A stretch of 64,000 nt of DNA from Companilactobacillus ginsenosidimutans. Lineage in GTDB: Bacteria > Bacillota > Bacilli > Lactobacillales > Lactobacillaceae. The notes below the pieces were generated by a model, which saw only the letters and a program-made list of their open reading frames with translations, did not search any database and was not told the origin of the DNA. The translations under genes were made by a program, and so were the position numbers. Positions 23,846 through 32,956 of this stretch are shown in pieces. The stretch covers positions 2,046,001 to 2,110,000 of the forward strand of contig NZ_CP012034.1 of NCBI RefSeq assembly GCF_001050475.1, written 5' to 3'. How positions within the stretch are numbered: position 1 is the stretch's first letter; each line of letters begins with the position of its first letter.

Positions 23846-24718
23846 ATGAGTAGACGTGCAAAGATAATCACATTGATAACTACAGTTGCAGTATTATTAG
23901 TGGCATTTTTTTCGTATCAAAGTTATACACATATCAGTGTTAAGGATTCAGAACCTTCTGTATCAAAGAAAGCTAAACCTGTTCAAAATGTTAAAGCCAA
24001 CAATAAGAAAAAAGCACAAAAAAAAGATGATAACAGTATATTCTTACAGGATACAAATTCTCCTGACAGAATAATTGCTATTCATCCAAATGGTTCAAAA
24101 GGAATTTATCAATATCGTAAGCAAGCTAATGGAACAATTTATCCGGAATTTAAATTTTTCAACGGAGATGCAAAATATTCGAATGGAAATCTCTTTGTAA
24201 ATCCGAATGCAAAAAATCAGAGTGAATCATTTAATTTTAAGACAGATAAAAGTGGAAATTATGTAGAAACGAATTCAAAACGTAAATATCAGGAAATAAA
24301 TACAAGCTCTCAACAATCTAAAAATCAAGAAAATAGTTCAACACCAAGTTCGACAACAGCAAAAGCAAAATATAACGGATTTGTTGCCCCTGGAGCAAAA
24401 TATGCAGTTATTAACGATGTTTCACGTTTATCGGATCCTTCAAATGATGGACAAAATCCGACGTATTTGGTGGCAAAAGCAAATTATGTTCGTATTGGTA
24501 ATGGAGATTTTGTTAACTTTTATGACCGTGATTATTATGGAGATAAAATAAATACGTTTAATACCAATACGGATGTATATGATGTATTCAGAAATCCAAG
24601 TAATGTCAATAAAGTAATGTTTTGGGAAAATAATGGTGTTCGAGATCTTTCACCAGATGAACTAAATGAGACAACTTATTTTAACCAAGCAATGCGAGCA
24701 GGACACTACAATTATTAA
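23846..24718 (+). CDS. Membrane-anchored extracellular protein of unknown function
   Basis: I do not recognise this 290-residue protein. It has an N-terminal membrane anchor (about 7-24), a Lys-rich stretch (KKKAQKKDD, about 50-62), a first globular part with repeated Gly-Asn-Tyr turns (SKGIYQYRKQANGTIYPEF), a Ser/Thr/Gln linker (about 150-175) and a C-terminal part with PGAKYAVINDVSRL and YVRIGNGDFV that resembles bacterial SH3-like or SLAP-like wall modules. It is probably a cell-surface protein. An inverted repeat GCTGAAC/GTTCAGC (23794-23829) lies in its leader and AGGGGAG is the ribosome site. The stop overlaps that of the convergent protease gene by 4 bp. Confidence 0.7.
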   Translation: MSRRAKIITLITTVAVLLVAFFSYQSYTHISVKDSEPSVSKKAKPVQNVKANNKKKAQKKDDNSIFLQDTNSPDRIIAIHPNGSKGIYQYRKQANGTIYPEFKFFNGDAKYSNGNLFVNPNAKNQSESFNFKTDKSGNYVETNSKRKYQEINTSSQQSKNQENSSTPSSTTAKAKYNGFVAPGAKYAVINDVSRLSDPSNDGQNPTYLVAKANYVRIGNGDFVNFYDRDYYGDKINTFNTNTDVYDVFRNPSNVNKVMFWENNGVRDLSPDELNETTYFNQAMRAGHYNY

Positions 24719-25581
24719 TTGTATAAATCCACCCGTCCTAAAGCATGTCCCATTTCGTGCATAATCACATGATCTAATGAAGCATATCTCCAGTCACGAT
24801 GTAATAATTCGGGTTTGATATATATATGCCCTTGAATTTCTGTATAACAATAAGTTAATGGTACAAATAATCCCTCTGTTCCTTGTTCTGGTTTCGTATC
24901 TTTGTCAAATCCAGAAATAATAATTCGAGCTTCAGCTGGATTATCTACGAATCTAAAATTAAAATATGGTATTCGTGACCAATGCGTAAATGCTATGGTT
25001 ATTGCTTTGTGTGCACTTGGGCTATTGGTGCCATCGTATACCGTGATATCTGAAGGCTTAACCATACTGTTCATGGTTACATTTGTAAAATGAATTGGTC
25101 CAGTACTTGATCCGTCAGGATTAAATCCATTTATATTCAGACCGCCGTTCATCCTAATCATAGTAAGTGAATAGGCGTCAGAATATCGATCTTGAATAAA
25201 CTTGACGATATCTGCTTTTGACTTGCTATGTGTTACCTCAACGCTACCGTCTGTTGCAAATCCGTATGCTGAACGTCCTTTGTATAAACTTTCAATATGT
25301 TGTGACATTGTGGTCGCTCCCAGTTCGTTTCGGGTCGCAGGATCAGTTATGACTTCATCTGGATGTTGTAGATAATACTGAACATGGTCACAAATAGCTT
25401 GATAATGCTGTATGTCAGCATCATTAACCTTGTGTGAAAAGTAATTCTCCGGAATATAGACATATGGGCCTTGATCACTTTTTATTTCAACGGCATTGGC
25501 AGTATTTTCAAACATTATAAATGTTAAAAGTGTAATAGCTATTGTAAACATTCCGCAAAGGGTTATTTTAATTTGTTTCAT
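24715..25581 (-). CDS. Secreted matrixin-like zinc metalloprotease ending at the active-site helix
   Basis: The 288-residue protein has a signal peptide (ITLCGMFTIAITLLTFIMFENTANA) and ends with HVIMHEMGHALGRVDLYN. HEMGHALGRVD is a complete HExxHxxGxxD zinc-binding motif. Unlike matrixins and the related protein at 58161, only three residues follow the third ligand, so there is no Met-turn. No continuing frame is present beyond the stop, where the convergent gene's end lies. It may be a minimal or inactive metalloprotease, or act as a substrate-binding homologue. The substrate is unknown. Confidence 0.68.
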   Translation of the reverse strand: MKQIKITLCGMFTIAITLLTFIMFENTANAVEIKSDQGPYVYIPENYFSHKVNDADIQHYQAICDHVQYYLQHPDEVITDPATRNELGATTMSQHIESLYKGRSAYGFATDGSVEVTHSKSKADIVKFIQDRYSDAYSLTMIRMNGGLNINGFNPDGSSTGPIHFTNVTMNSMVKPSDITVYDGTNSPSAHKAITIAFTHWSRIPYFNFRFVDNPAEARIIISGFDKDTKPEQGTEGLFVPLTYCYTEIQGHIYIKPELLHRDWRYASLDHVIMHEMGHALGRVDLYN

Positions 25582-25733
25582 TTGTATATCCCCACATGTA
25601 ATAATTATATTTATGAATATATTACCAAAACCTTGATATCCATACCAGCTGTTTAACCTGATTAGAATTATGATTAAGCAAGTAGAAAAGAATTTTGAAG
25701 ACAGAAATTGATAGTTGTATTTTAAAAATGATG

Positions 25734-25745
25734 CCGTTATAACGG
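25734..25745. promoter_or_regulatory. Palindrome CCGTTATAACGG upstream of the CAP protein gene
   Basis: A perfect 12-bp palindrome lies 118 bp upstream of the CAP-domain start codon. It could be a regulator site; I did not find a second copy in the window. Confidence 0.25.
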
Positions 25746-25862
25746 TATTTGGCCCAATGTACCACCTTTGATTCTTGAGACACCTACTTTTTGAACATAG
25801 AATTAGTTTGTAAATTAAATGAATTTACAAATTATCCATTGGATATTAGGAGGAGATTTATT

Positions 25863-26555
25863 ATGAAAATCAGCAAGAGAGTATTAAGCTTTGTTGCCGT
25901 ATCAGCAATTGTCTTGCCGACACTTGCACCGACTGTTGCAAATGCTGCAACAGACAATACCAATAATGCACAATCAACACAGGTGCAAGCAGCTACGGAT
26001 AATGCGAAGAAGGTTTCGTCATACAGCAAATTTAATAATGGTGACGAGGTTCAAACTGTATTGCCTTATGATACAGATTACGTAGCAAATACGGATAATA
26101 TTCAAAAATATATGGAACAATATATTGATGAGTATCGTGAGAATAACGGATTACAAGATTTTAACTGGGATCAAGATACTGCCACATTAAATTACACTAC
26201 TAAAAGAATGGGACAGTTAGAAGCTAATGACGGTATGGATGGTCATGCAGGATTTTATGCAGATAATAACAAGCCCAAAATACTAGAATCTTTAGGCTGG
26301 GTTTCTGACGCAAGTAATTCTGATCAAGAAACTGCTTATTGGCTCTTCAGTAGCTGGTACAATGAAATAAATCCAGCAGTCAAGGAACATGGTCATCTGT
26401 TTAATATGTCACGACAACCAACAAATGCTTCAATCAGAGTTGGTAAAGATACTAAGGGTGGAATTTATGTGATTCTTGTATCTGGATATGTATCTGGAGA
26501 CATGAATGTATCGGACCTTAATAAAATGCCAACACACACATTCATCTACGAATAA
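25863..26555 (+). CDS. Secreted CAP (SCP-like) domain protein
   Basis: The ATG at 25863 follows AGGAGGAGA and begins a clear signal peptide (KISKRVLSFVAVSAIVLPTLAPTVANA), so I prefer it to the in-frame start about 24 codons earlier. The 230-residue product has a short Asn/Gln/Ala linker and a CAP domain (about 75-225): YIDEYRENNGLQDFNWD, then GHAGFY, SSWYNEINPAVKEHGHLFNM and a C-terminal beta segment IYVILVSGYV. CAP proteins of lactobacilli are exported and often associated with the wall. The biochemical role is not known. Confidence 0.8.
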   Translation: MKISKRVLSFVAVSAIVLPTLAPTVANAATDNTNNAQSTQVQAATDNAKKVSSYSKFNNGDEVQTVLPYDTDYVANTDNIQKYMEQYIDEYRENNGLQDFNWDQDTATLNYTTKRMGQLEANDGMDGHAGFYADNNKPKILESLGWVSDASNSDQETAYWLFSSWYNEINPAVKEHGHLFNMSRQPTNASIRVGKDTKGGIYVILVSGYVSGDMNVSDLNKMPTHTFIYE

Positions 26556-26621
26556 AAAGCACGTTTTAATATTACTATGAAATTTACTACCTCCCTATAG
26601 GTACTGAACATGAACAAAGAG

Positions 26622-26650
26622 ACCAACAACTCCAAATGGAATTGTTGGTC
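26622..26650. terminator. Bidirectional terminator between CAP protein and LTA synthase genes
   Basis: GACCAACAA and TTGTTGGTC form a 9-bp stem followed by TTCTTTTTG on the plus strand. Confidence 0.78.
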
Positions 26651-26661
26651 TTCTTTTTGCA

Positions 26662-28827
26662 TTATTTTTTTGGTAATACTGAATATAGATTATCAATGGA
26701 ATCTCTTCCACTATCTTTAACTTCGGGTGCATCTGTGTTGTACAGACTTGTCGTCGAAGTATCGTCGTTCTTGGAATACATGCTTGTTGAAGCACTGCCG
26801 AGATTATCTCGAATTTTAATCATTTGTTGAACTTGGTTTAGATAACTGTATTTGCTTGGATCAACAGGAGTGAATCCTGCTGGTGTGTAAAATCTTAGTA
26901 AATTCAAATTATTTATATCGTCTGATACTTGTAATTGTTGATTTACTTGTTTAGTCCAATTGATAATTTTCTTCATCAGAATCGGATTTTGTTTTAAATC
27001 AATTGATTCACCAGTTTTATTGTCGAATACAGTAAATGGATTTTTCAGCACTGTATATTGCGGAGTCACGAAATTACCGTTTCTGAAGGCAACAATCTGT
27101 TTATGATTTTTAGAAAGCAAGTCTGTTCCGACGTGTGTGTAATTTTGCGTATTCACACCGGCAAGGTGAAGTATGGTTGGTAAGACATCAATCTCACCAC
27201 CATATTCATGCTTGACTCCACCTTTTAATCCATTCATATGAATCATAAACGGAACACGCTGGGATTGTGCATTGTCGAAGTCGTTCCATTCAGGTGGATT
27301 GTGTCCAATGAATTGTGATAGCGGAGCAGCACGTCGTTCGGAGATACCGTAATGGTCTCCATATAGTACGATCATAGAGTTTTTGTACAAACCGCTAGTC
27401 TTTAAGTAATCAAAGAATTCTTTGAGAGAACTATCGAGGTAATGAGCAGATTCAAAATAGTCGTTTACTGTTTCTGAAGGAGTCACACCTTGACCTGAGA
27501 AATCTTCTTTATCCATGTCAGGCAATTTGAATGGATAATGATTTGTAACAGTAATAAATTTTGTGTAGAAAGGTTGCTGAAGTTGCTCTAAATATTTGGC
27601 ACTTTGAGACAACATTAGTTTATCTTGTAATCCAAATTCCATAGGTGGGGCATCTAATTTGTTGAAATAACTTTGGTCGAAGAAATAATCATAACCTAAA
27701 TTTTTGTAGACAGTGTCCCTATCATAGAAACTCATAACGTTACCATGGAATACCGCACCAGTATAGCCTTTCTTTTGTTTTAAAATTGCCGGTGCCCCTT
27801 GAGAGGTATTGGTCTTTTCTTGATGCGTGAAAAATGAGCCTGTCGGAGTTCCAAAAAGTCCAGTTTCAAGCATAGTTTCAGCATCACTAGTTTTACCAAA
27901 ACCAACCTGGTTGAAGAAATTATCAAACGATATTGTGTTGTTATCTGCATATAGACTATTCAAAAATGGTGTTACTTCTTGATCGTTAATTTTTAGGTTA
28001 ATTAAAAATTGTTGAAAACTTTCAAGATGGATAATGATTATATTTTTCCGATTAGCTTTACCAAAATATTCGGGATCTGGTGATGCGTAATGATTCTGAA
28101 TATAGTTTAGATCCGGGTCAATATCAGTTCCTGTTGCGGTTGAACGAACTTGATTAGATTGGACCGTGTTGATTGCATCCAATGTTGTAAATGCTGGTAA
28201 TCCGAGGTACTTAACGGTATAGGTTTGGTCAAAAGTTCTAGAGATTAGCTGTGGGCGATTGCAATCAGCTAACATCAAATTGAGTGAAAAGAACATTAAT
28301 CCGAATGACGTCGTTGCGAACGCATTCAGTTTTCGAAATGGACGTGAGTCTAACGTGATAAATTTAGTTATAAATAGAACTAGCAAAATGACAAAGTCTA
28401 TCCAATATAAAAAATCATGTGGCAACATGGATTGAACTGCACTTCCACCCAATCCTTTAGAAACGCTAAATACGCCAGTAATCGTTGTAATTGAGATGAA
28501 ATTTGAGAATTCTCTAAAATATAAAACATTTGAGTATACAAGTAGGGTGGATATGAAATACAAAATAATCATTAGTGTATATGAAAGCTTGGGTCGGTTT
28601 ATGTAGAGGGTAAGACTTAGCAAGACAATGGTGAATCCGATTGGATTAATTATTGCAATGAAATGCTGAAGCGGGTCAGCCAAACCCAAAGAAAAGTCAG
28701 CATAATACGCGAAAACTGACTTGGTCCAAAGTATGAAGACAAGGAAGAACATGAATCCCAGTCTTGTATTGAGCATATGCTTGAATCTCTTTAACAAAAA
28801 AATACCCCCAGCAATTAAGAAATACAT
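26662..28827 (-). CDS. Lipoteichoic acid synthase family protein
   Basis: This is a polytopic membrane enzyme of 721 residues if started at 28827; the internal Met at residue 18 (LNTRLGFMFFLV) has an AAAGAGA ribosome site and may be the true start. Five membrane segments fill the first ~200 residues. The extracellular sulfatase-like domain (about 260-600) contains the nucleophile Thr in GFGKTSDAETMLETG, plus GDHYGIS and the manganese-site pattern IHLESFQ. LtaS enzymes polymerise glycerol phosphate from phosphatidylglycerol onto a lipid anchor. The Ser/Thr/Asp-rich tail after ~680 is not typical. Confidence 0.88.
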   Translation of the reverse strand: MYFLIAGGIFLLKRFKHMLNTRLGFMFFLVFILWTKSVFAYYADFSLGLADPLQHFIAIINPIGFTIVLLSLTLYINRPKLSYTLMIILYFISTLLVYSNVLYFREFSNFISITTITGVFSVSKGLGGSAVQSMLPHDFLYWIDFVILLVLFITKFITLDSRPFRKLNAFATTSFGLMFFSLNLMLADCNRPQLISRTFDQTYTVKYLGLPAFTTLDAINTVQSNQVRSTATGTDIDPDLNYIQNHYASPDPEYFGKANRKNIIIIHLESFQQFLINLKINDQEVTPFLNSLYADNNTISFDNFFNQVGFGKTSDAETMLETGLFGTPTGSFFTHQEKTNTSQGAPAILKQKKGYTGAVFHGNVMSFYDRDTVYKNLGYDYFFDQSYFNKLDAPPMEFGLQDKLMLSQSAKYLEQLQQPFYTKFITVTNHYPFKLPDMDKEDFSGQGVTPSETVNDYFESAHYLDSSLKEFFDYLKTSGLYKNSMIVLYGDHYGISERRAAPLSQFIGHNPPEWNDFDNAQSQRVPFMIHMNGLKGGVKHEYGGEIDVLPTILHLAGVNTQNYTHVGTDLLSKNHKQIVAFRNGNFVTPQYTVLKNPFTVFDNKTGESIDLKQNPILMKKIINWTKQVNQQLQVSDDINNLNLLRFYTPAGFTPVDPSKYSYLNQVQQMIKIRDNLGSASTSMYSKNDDTSTTSLYNTDAPEVKDSGRDSIDNLYSVLPKK

Positions 28828-28876
28828 CTGGGGATATTATACGTTATAATCTTTTCAATTTATACAGCGGCTGATG

Positions 28877-29623
28877 TTACTTGTTTTCTGCCTGATTTAA
28901 TTTATCTGTCAGGTTAAGTAACTTGTCAGCATACCAGTCATCTTTCAATTTTCTAGTTAGAAATGGATTGTTAAGTTTAAATTCATCTGCACCTGGCTTC
29001 TTTATCCAAAACGCATAGTAGGGGTCATCAACAATGTAAAAATTATTTCCAGTAGCGCCATTTGATAGGAAGAAAGTAGTCACCGGATCTTTTTTCTTCG
29101 GATTAATATCCCGTAGAGTAATTCCGGTAATAATTTGTGAACCGATTGCTGGCATGGGAGTTTCTGCACGTTTGAGATAATTAAAGTCTTTTTGATCAGG
29201 CTTATAAATAAAACCACTATTCAAGTTGAAATAGATGAAGCTATTCTGGAGTCGTTTGTCGCCATTGATAACCTTGTCGACGTAAACAGCAACCTTAGTC
29301 TGAGCTTCATTTTTTTCCCCAGTCATAGTTTGCAGGTTATAAACCGTCCCTTTGATTAAAGTAGGGTTATATTTTTTGAGTTCCGACATTGAAGTTGGAA
29401 TCCTGGTGTAAGCACCATTATTAGAAGTGCTGATGGTCTCGATTTTTGCAGTTTTAATTTTTTCATTCCAAGCTTGTTCATTTTCATCCATCTTAGAAGT
29501 GTTGAGTTTAGTAATTGATTTTTTGTAAGAATCGTTCGCGGACACTTTTTTGGAATTATTCCCACAAGCGGCTAGAGGAAAAATTAATAAAATTATAATA
29601 ATCAATGAAATGACTTTTTTCAT
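28877..29623 (-). CDS. Lipoprotein of unknown function
   Basis: The 248-residue protein begins with a lipoprotein signal peptide whose lipobox is LAAC (KKVISLIIIILLIFPLAACGNN). The mature part contains IKGTVYNLQTMTG-like and VAVYVDKVINGD segments, suggestive of a small beta-rich domain that in other lactobacillal lipoproteins is unassigned. It precedes the LTA synthase gene by 50 bp on the same strand, so the two may be co-transcribed. A function in envelope maintenance is only inferred from that position. Confidence 0.72.
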   Translation of the reverse strand: MKKVISLIIIILLIFPLAACGNNSKKVSANDSYKKSITKLNTSKMDENEQAWNEKIKTAKIETISTSNNGAYTRIPTSMSELKKYNPTLIKGTVYNLQTMTGEKNEAQTKVAVYVDKVINGDKRLQNSFIYFNLNSGFIYKPDQKDFNYLKRAETPMPAIGSQIITGITLRDINPKKKDPVTTFFLSNGATGNNFYIVDDPYYAFWIKKPGADEFKLNNPFLTRKLKDDWYADKLLNLTDKLNQAENK

Positions 29624-29845
29624 ATAAATTTAGTCTCCTTAGCAATGTACAGAAAGTATAAGTGATACAAGTTCCTGAGACCAAGGATAAGTGCTGATAT
29701 TCCATTGTTTCTTGATATTTTTAATTATGAATATATTTATTTAAAAAATATTATTACTACAGGATAACCATTGATTAATTCTTAAAAGTGCGTTAATTTT
29801 ATAAGACAGTTCTAATTTGGGAACTATTTTCAAGGGGGGATTTTC

Positions 29846-31024
29846 ATGAATAAACGAGCAAGGTTGAATCTAGGCTTTCATCTGTATTTGAATTATTTTG
29901 TTCACGGAATGGCCATCGTGATCCTGGCTCAGAACATGGTACCTCTTGGACAACAATGGGGAGTGTCCGTGTCAAAAGTTGCCATGGTCATTTCATCATT
30001 AGGAATTGGCCGACTTGTAGTTTTGTACTTTTCGGGGAGACTATCTGATAAATTTGGCCGACAAATATTCGTCAAATTGGGAATATTAGCATATATTCCA
30101 TTTTTTATTGGAATAATACTTAGCCCAAATGTATATATCGCATATATATGTGGAATCCTTGCCGGGATGGCAAATTCATTCTTAGACTCTGGAACATATC
30201 CAGCACTAATGGAGTTATTTCCAAGAACAGCAACCACAGCGAATGTTTTGATAAAAGCTTTCGTATCAGCTGGAGAATTATTATTGCCGATATTAGTTAC
30301 TGTAGTGGAGAATTTCAAAATTTGGTACGGAGCCACATTTATTTTTGCAGCCGTAATATTATTTATTAATTATTTTTTCATTGCCCGTGCGAAATTCCCA
30401 GAAATGACCAAGGTAAAGGTAACTGTTGAAAACGAAGTAAAACACACCATGAGTTTTCTACAACGAATTAATGCTGTTACATTAACTATCTATGGGTATA
30501 TTTCTATGTCGACTTTCTACTTAGTTAGTCAGTGGTTGACGAAATATGGTCAAGAAGTTTTGAAGATGGATCTTCCTAGTGCTCGATATTTAGTTAGTGT
30601 ATACAGTATTGGTTCTTTGACGGGAGTCGTTTTAATAACTATTTTAACTAGTCGTCGTGTGAAGTCAGTTTACGTAATGCTAGTAAGTACAATTATTTCG
30701 TTACTAGCTTTGTTGTCAATGACATTTATTTTGAACTCAACAGTTATATTTATCTCATCATTTGTTATTGGAATGTCCGCTGCAGGTGGTGTTATGCAGG
30801 TTGGATTGGTAATTATGAGTCAACTTTTTCCAAACAAAAAAGGAACCGTTACGGGGATTTATTACACAGCTGGTGCAATTTCTTCCTTCACGATTCCAGT
30901 GATTACCGGATACTTATATAAATTTGGCGTTCATAGCATTATGATTTTTGATGTTTTTATTGCCGTGGTCGGTGTAGTTTGTGCGGTGGTGATTTTCCTA
31001 AATCGTAAACAGGTTCAAGTTTAA
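29846..31024 (+). CDS. MFS transporter linked to quinate/shikimate genes
   Basis: The 392-residue major-facilitator protein has 12 predicted membrane segments and the loop motif SGRLSDKFGRQ. Its C-terminus overlaps that of a convergent LysR gene by 4 bp, and shikimate dehydrogenase and dehydroquinase genes follow on the same strand beyond it. The context suggests uptake of quinate, shikimate or a related cyclohexane carboxylate, or export of an aromatic precursor. The gene has a GGGGGGA ribosome site. An ATTGATTAAT sequence (29770-29779) upstream recurs in the lysR-aroE intergenic region. Confidence 0.75.
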   Translation: MNKRARLNLGFHLYLNYFVHGMAIVILAQNMVPLGQQWGVSVSKVAMVISSLGIGRLVVLYFSGRLSDKFGRQIFVKLGILAYIPFFIGIILSPNVYIAYICGILAGMANSFLDSGTYPALMELFPRTATTANVLIKAFVSAGELLLPILVTVVENFKIWYGATFIFAAVILFINYFFIARAKFPEMTKVKVTVENEVKHTMSFLQRINAVTLTIYGYISMSTFYLVSQWLTKYGQEVLKMDLPSARYLVSVYSIGSLTGVVLITILTSRRVKSVYVMLVSTIISLLALLSMTFILNSTVIFISSFVIGMSAAGGVMQVGLVIMSQLFPNKKGTVTGIYYTAGAISSFTIPVITGYLYKFGVHSIMIFDVFIAVVGVVCAVVIFLNRKQVQV

Positions 31025-31950
31025 AGAAGCTTACCTTGATGCTTGTAGTTTTCCTTGCAGTAACGAGTTAAGAAATTTTGGAATCTCGAAACTGATGGGG
31101 TTGAGAAACGATTATCCTTGATGGCTAAATATATTTGATGAATCAATTTGTTATCAGATAAATGAATTAGCTTTATTTTATTTCGATTATATTGGGTAAT
31201 GTGTGGTACGAGTGCAATTCCCGCCCCAAATGTAACGAAGCCAAGAATGCTATCTGTATCACGCATCTTGTATTTAATTTGAGATACCACATTGCCATTT
31301 TCCAGGATTTTGTTAATCAAAGGGAACAAAACACACTCATCGGTATATCCAATAAACGGTTGACCGCTAATTTGGGATACTTCAACAGAATCTAATTTTG
31401 CCAAAGGATGATTGACTGGAACTGCAAGCATAATTTCTTGCTGAATGATTGGTAAAAAGTCGAGTTTCTCTTTTGAGTCTTTATCGCGAGGGATGTCTAC
31501 TTTTGGCGCTAAGGCAAAATCATATTTTTCATTTAGTAAATTAGTGAGGATTTCTTTTGGTTCACCTTCATAGAGATCAAAGGTGATATTCTCGGTATCT
31601 TCGGTATGTTTGAATGATGAGATTAATTCAGGAACGAGTTTTTCACCTAAAACACTTGGGAAGGCCATTTGTATGTTGCCTTCGTTAACGTTTAGCAGCT
31701 GTTCAAGGATTGCATTTCCACGTTGGATATTGTCAATTCCACTGCTGATGAATTTCAAATATATTTGTCCAAAACGGGATAGCTTGATGTTTCTTCCTTC
31801 ATGCTCGAATAAAGGAACACCAAGCTGTTTTTCCAAATTATCGATTGCATAACTTAAGGTTGGTTGAGAGATCCCCAAATTATGGGCAGCCTTAGACATG
31901 TGCTGTGTATGTGCTAGTTCACGAAAATAAACTAAATGATTTAAATTCAT
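31021..31950 (-). CDS. LysR family transcriptional regulator
   Basis: The start is placed at the ATG at 31948-31950 (AGAGGA upstream), giving 309 residues beginning NLNHLVYFRELAHTQHMSKAAHNLGISQPTLSYAIDNLE, a standard LysR winged helix. The effector domain fills residues 90-300. It is transcribed divergently from aroE-aroD and converges on the MFS gene, so it probably controls both in response to quinate, shikimate or a pathway intermediate. Candidate binding palindromes lie between its start and aroE. Confidence 0.88.
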   Translation of the reverse strand: MNLNHLVYFRELAHTQHMSKAAHNLGISQPTLSYAIDNLEKQLGVPLFEHEGRNIKLSRFGQIYLKFISSGIDNIQRGNAILEQLLNVNEGNIQMAFPSVLGEKLVPELISSFKHTEDTENITFDLYEGEPKEILTNLLNEKYDFALAPKVDIPRDKDSKEKLDFLPIIQQEIMLAVPVNHPLAKLDSVEVSQISGQPFIGYTDECVLFPLINKILENGNVVSQIKYKMRDTDSILGFVTFGAGIALVPHITQYNRNKIKLIHLSDNKLIHQIYLAIKDNRFSTPSVSRFQNFLTRYCKENYKHQGKLL

Positions 31951-31960
31951 AATAAAATCC

Positions 31961-31977
31961 TCTATGTAAATCATAGA
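31961..31977. promoter_or_regulatory. LysR-type operator candidate (T-N11-A form)
   Basis: TCTATG and CATAGA flank 5 bp, 11 bp upstream of the lysR start codon. This is a classic position and form for a LysR site. Confidence 0.5.
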
Positions 31978-31986
31978 TAACTTCTA

Positions 31987-31998
31987 TTGATTAATCAA
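31987..31998. promoter_or_regulatory. Second palindrome in lysR-aroE region
   Basis: TTGATTAATCAA is a perfect 12-bp palindrome. Its left ten bases with one flanking A (ATTGATTAAT) also occur 67 bp upstream of the MFS gene start. Confidence 0.4.
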
Positions 31999-32062
31999 CA
32001 TTGCATTATTTGGGTATTGTACTAACATCAAAATTGTATGAAATAACAAGGAGTCTTATAAA

Positions 32063-32941
32063 ATGACAGAACGTATTGATGGACACACTACTTTAATTGG
32101 CTTGATGGCTTATCCTATTCGCCATTCAATGTCACCAACTATGCACAATAACGCTTTCGCAAAACTTGGCTTGAATTACGCATATTTAGCTTTTGACGTA
32201 ACTAGCGACAGGCTTCCTAAGGCAATTGATGCAATCAGAACATTAGACATGCGTGGGTCAAATATATCGATGCCTAATAAACAAAAAGTTATTCCTTTGT
32301 TGGATAAATTAGATCCAGCTGCAAAAATGGTTGGTGCTGTAAATACTATCGTCAATGACAATGGCATTTTGACTGGTTACACAACTGACGGAATTGGATT
32401 TATGAAGTCATTGGATGATGAAGACGTGAATATTCGTGGACAAAAGATGACTTTGGCCGGTGCTGGTGGCGCCGGAACTGCGATTGCAATTCAAGCTGCC
32501 CTTGATGGTGTTAAGGATATTTCGATTTTTAACGCCAAAGATCAGTCATGGGAAAATGCTAAACGTAATGTTGATATTATTAATGAAAAAACTGACTGCA
32601 AGGCAACATTGCATTCTATTGAAGACAAAGAAGATTTCAAAAATGAGATTGCTGACTCATTTATTTATTGTGATTCAACAGGTGTCGGAATGAAGCCCCT
32701 TGAAGATATGACTTTGGTTGAAGATCCATCATGGTTTAGACCTGATATGGTCGTTTTTGATACCGTTTATGCACCAAGAACAACTAAGTTGATGAAAGTG
32801 GCTGAACAAGCTGGTGTTAAACATGTTTTTAATGGATTAGGAATGATGTTGGAACAGGGTGCTGCTGCGTTCAAACTTTGGACAGGTAAAGAAATGCCAG
32901 TTGAATACATTCACGATATTTTATTCGCTGACGAAAAGTAG
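32063..32941 (+). CDS. aroE: Shikimate (or quinate/shikimate) dehydrogenase
   Basis: The 292-residue protein has the substrate-binding motif YPIRHSMSPTMHNNAF (Ser pair at about 18 and 20), the catalytic Lys in SMPNKQKV, Asn and Asp in VNTIVND and TTDGIGFM, and a Rossmann segment LAGAGGAGTAIAIQ. It interconverts 3-dehydroshikimate and shikimate; the YdiB branch also uses quinate. Its place with AroD, a transporter and a LysR regulator, outside an aromatic biosynthesis operon, suggests a catabolic or salvage role. The ribosome site is AAGGAG. Confidence 0.9.
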   Translation: MTERIDGHTTLIGLMAYPIRHSMSPTMHNNAFAKLGLNYAYLAFDVTSDRLPKAIDAIRTLDMRGSNISMPNKQKVIPLLDKLDPAAKMVGAVNTIVNDNGILTGYTTDGIGFMKSLDDEDVNIRGQKMTLAGAGGAGTAIAIQAALDGVKDISIFNAKDQSWENAKRNVDIINEKTDCKATLHSIEDKEDFKNEIADSFIYCDSTGVGMKPLEDMTLVEDPSWFRPDMVVFDTVYAPRTTKLMKVAEQAGVKHVFNGLGMMLEQGAAAFKLWTGKEMPVEYIHDILFADEK

Positions 32942-32956
32942 AAAGAGGGATAAATT

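Noticed and set aside
24715..24718. Assembly error suspected from the 4-bp overlap of convergent stop codons
   Set aside because: The same type of overlap occurs at 31021-31024 between two intact genes, so it is compatible with compact gene packing.
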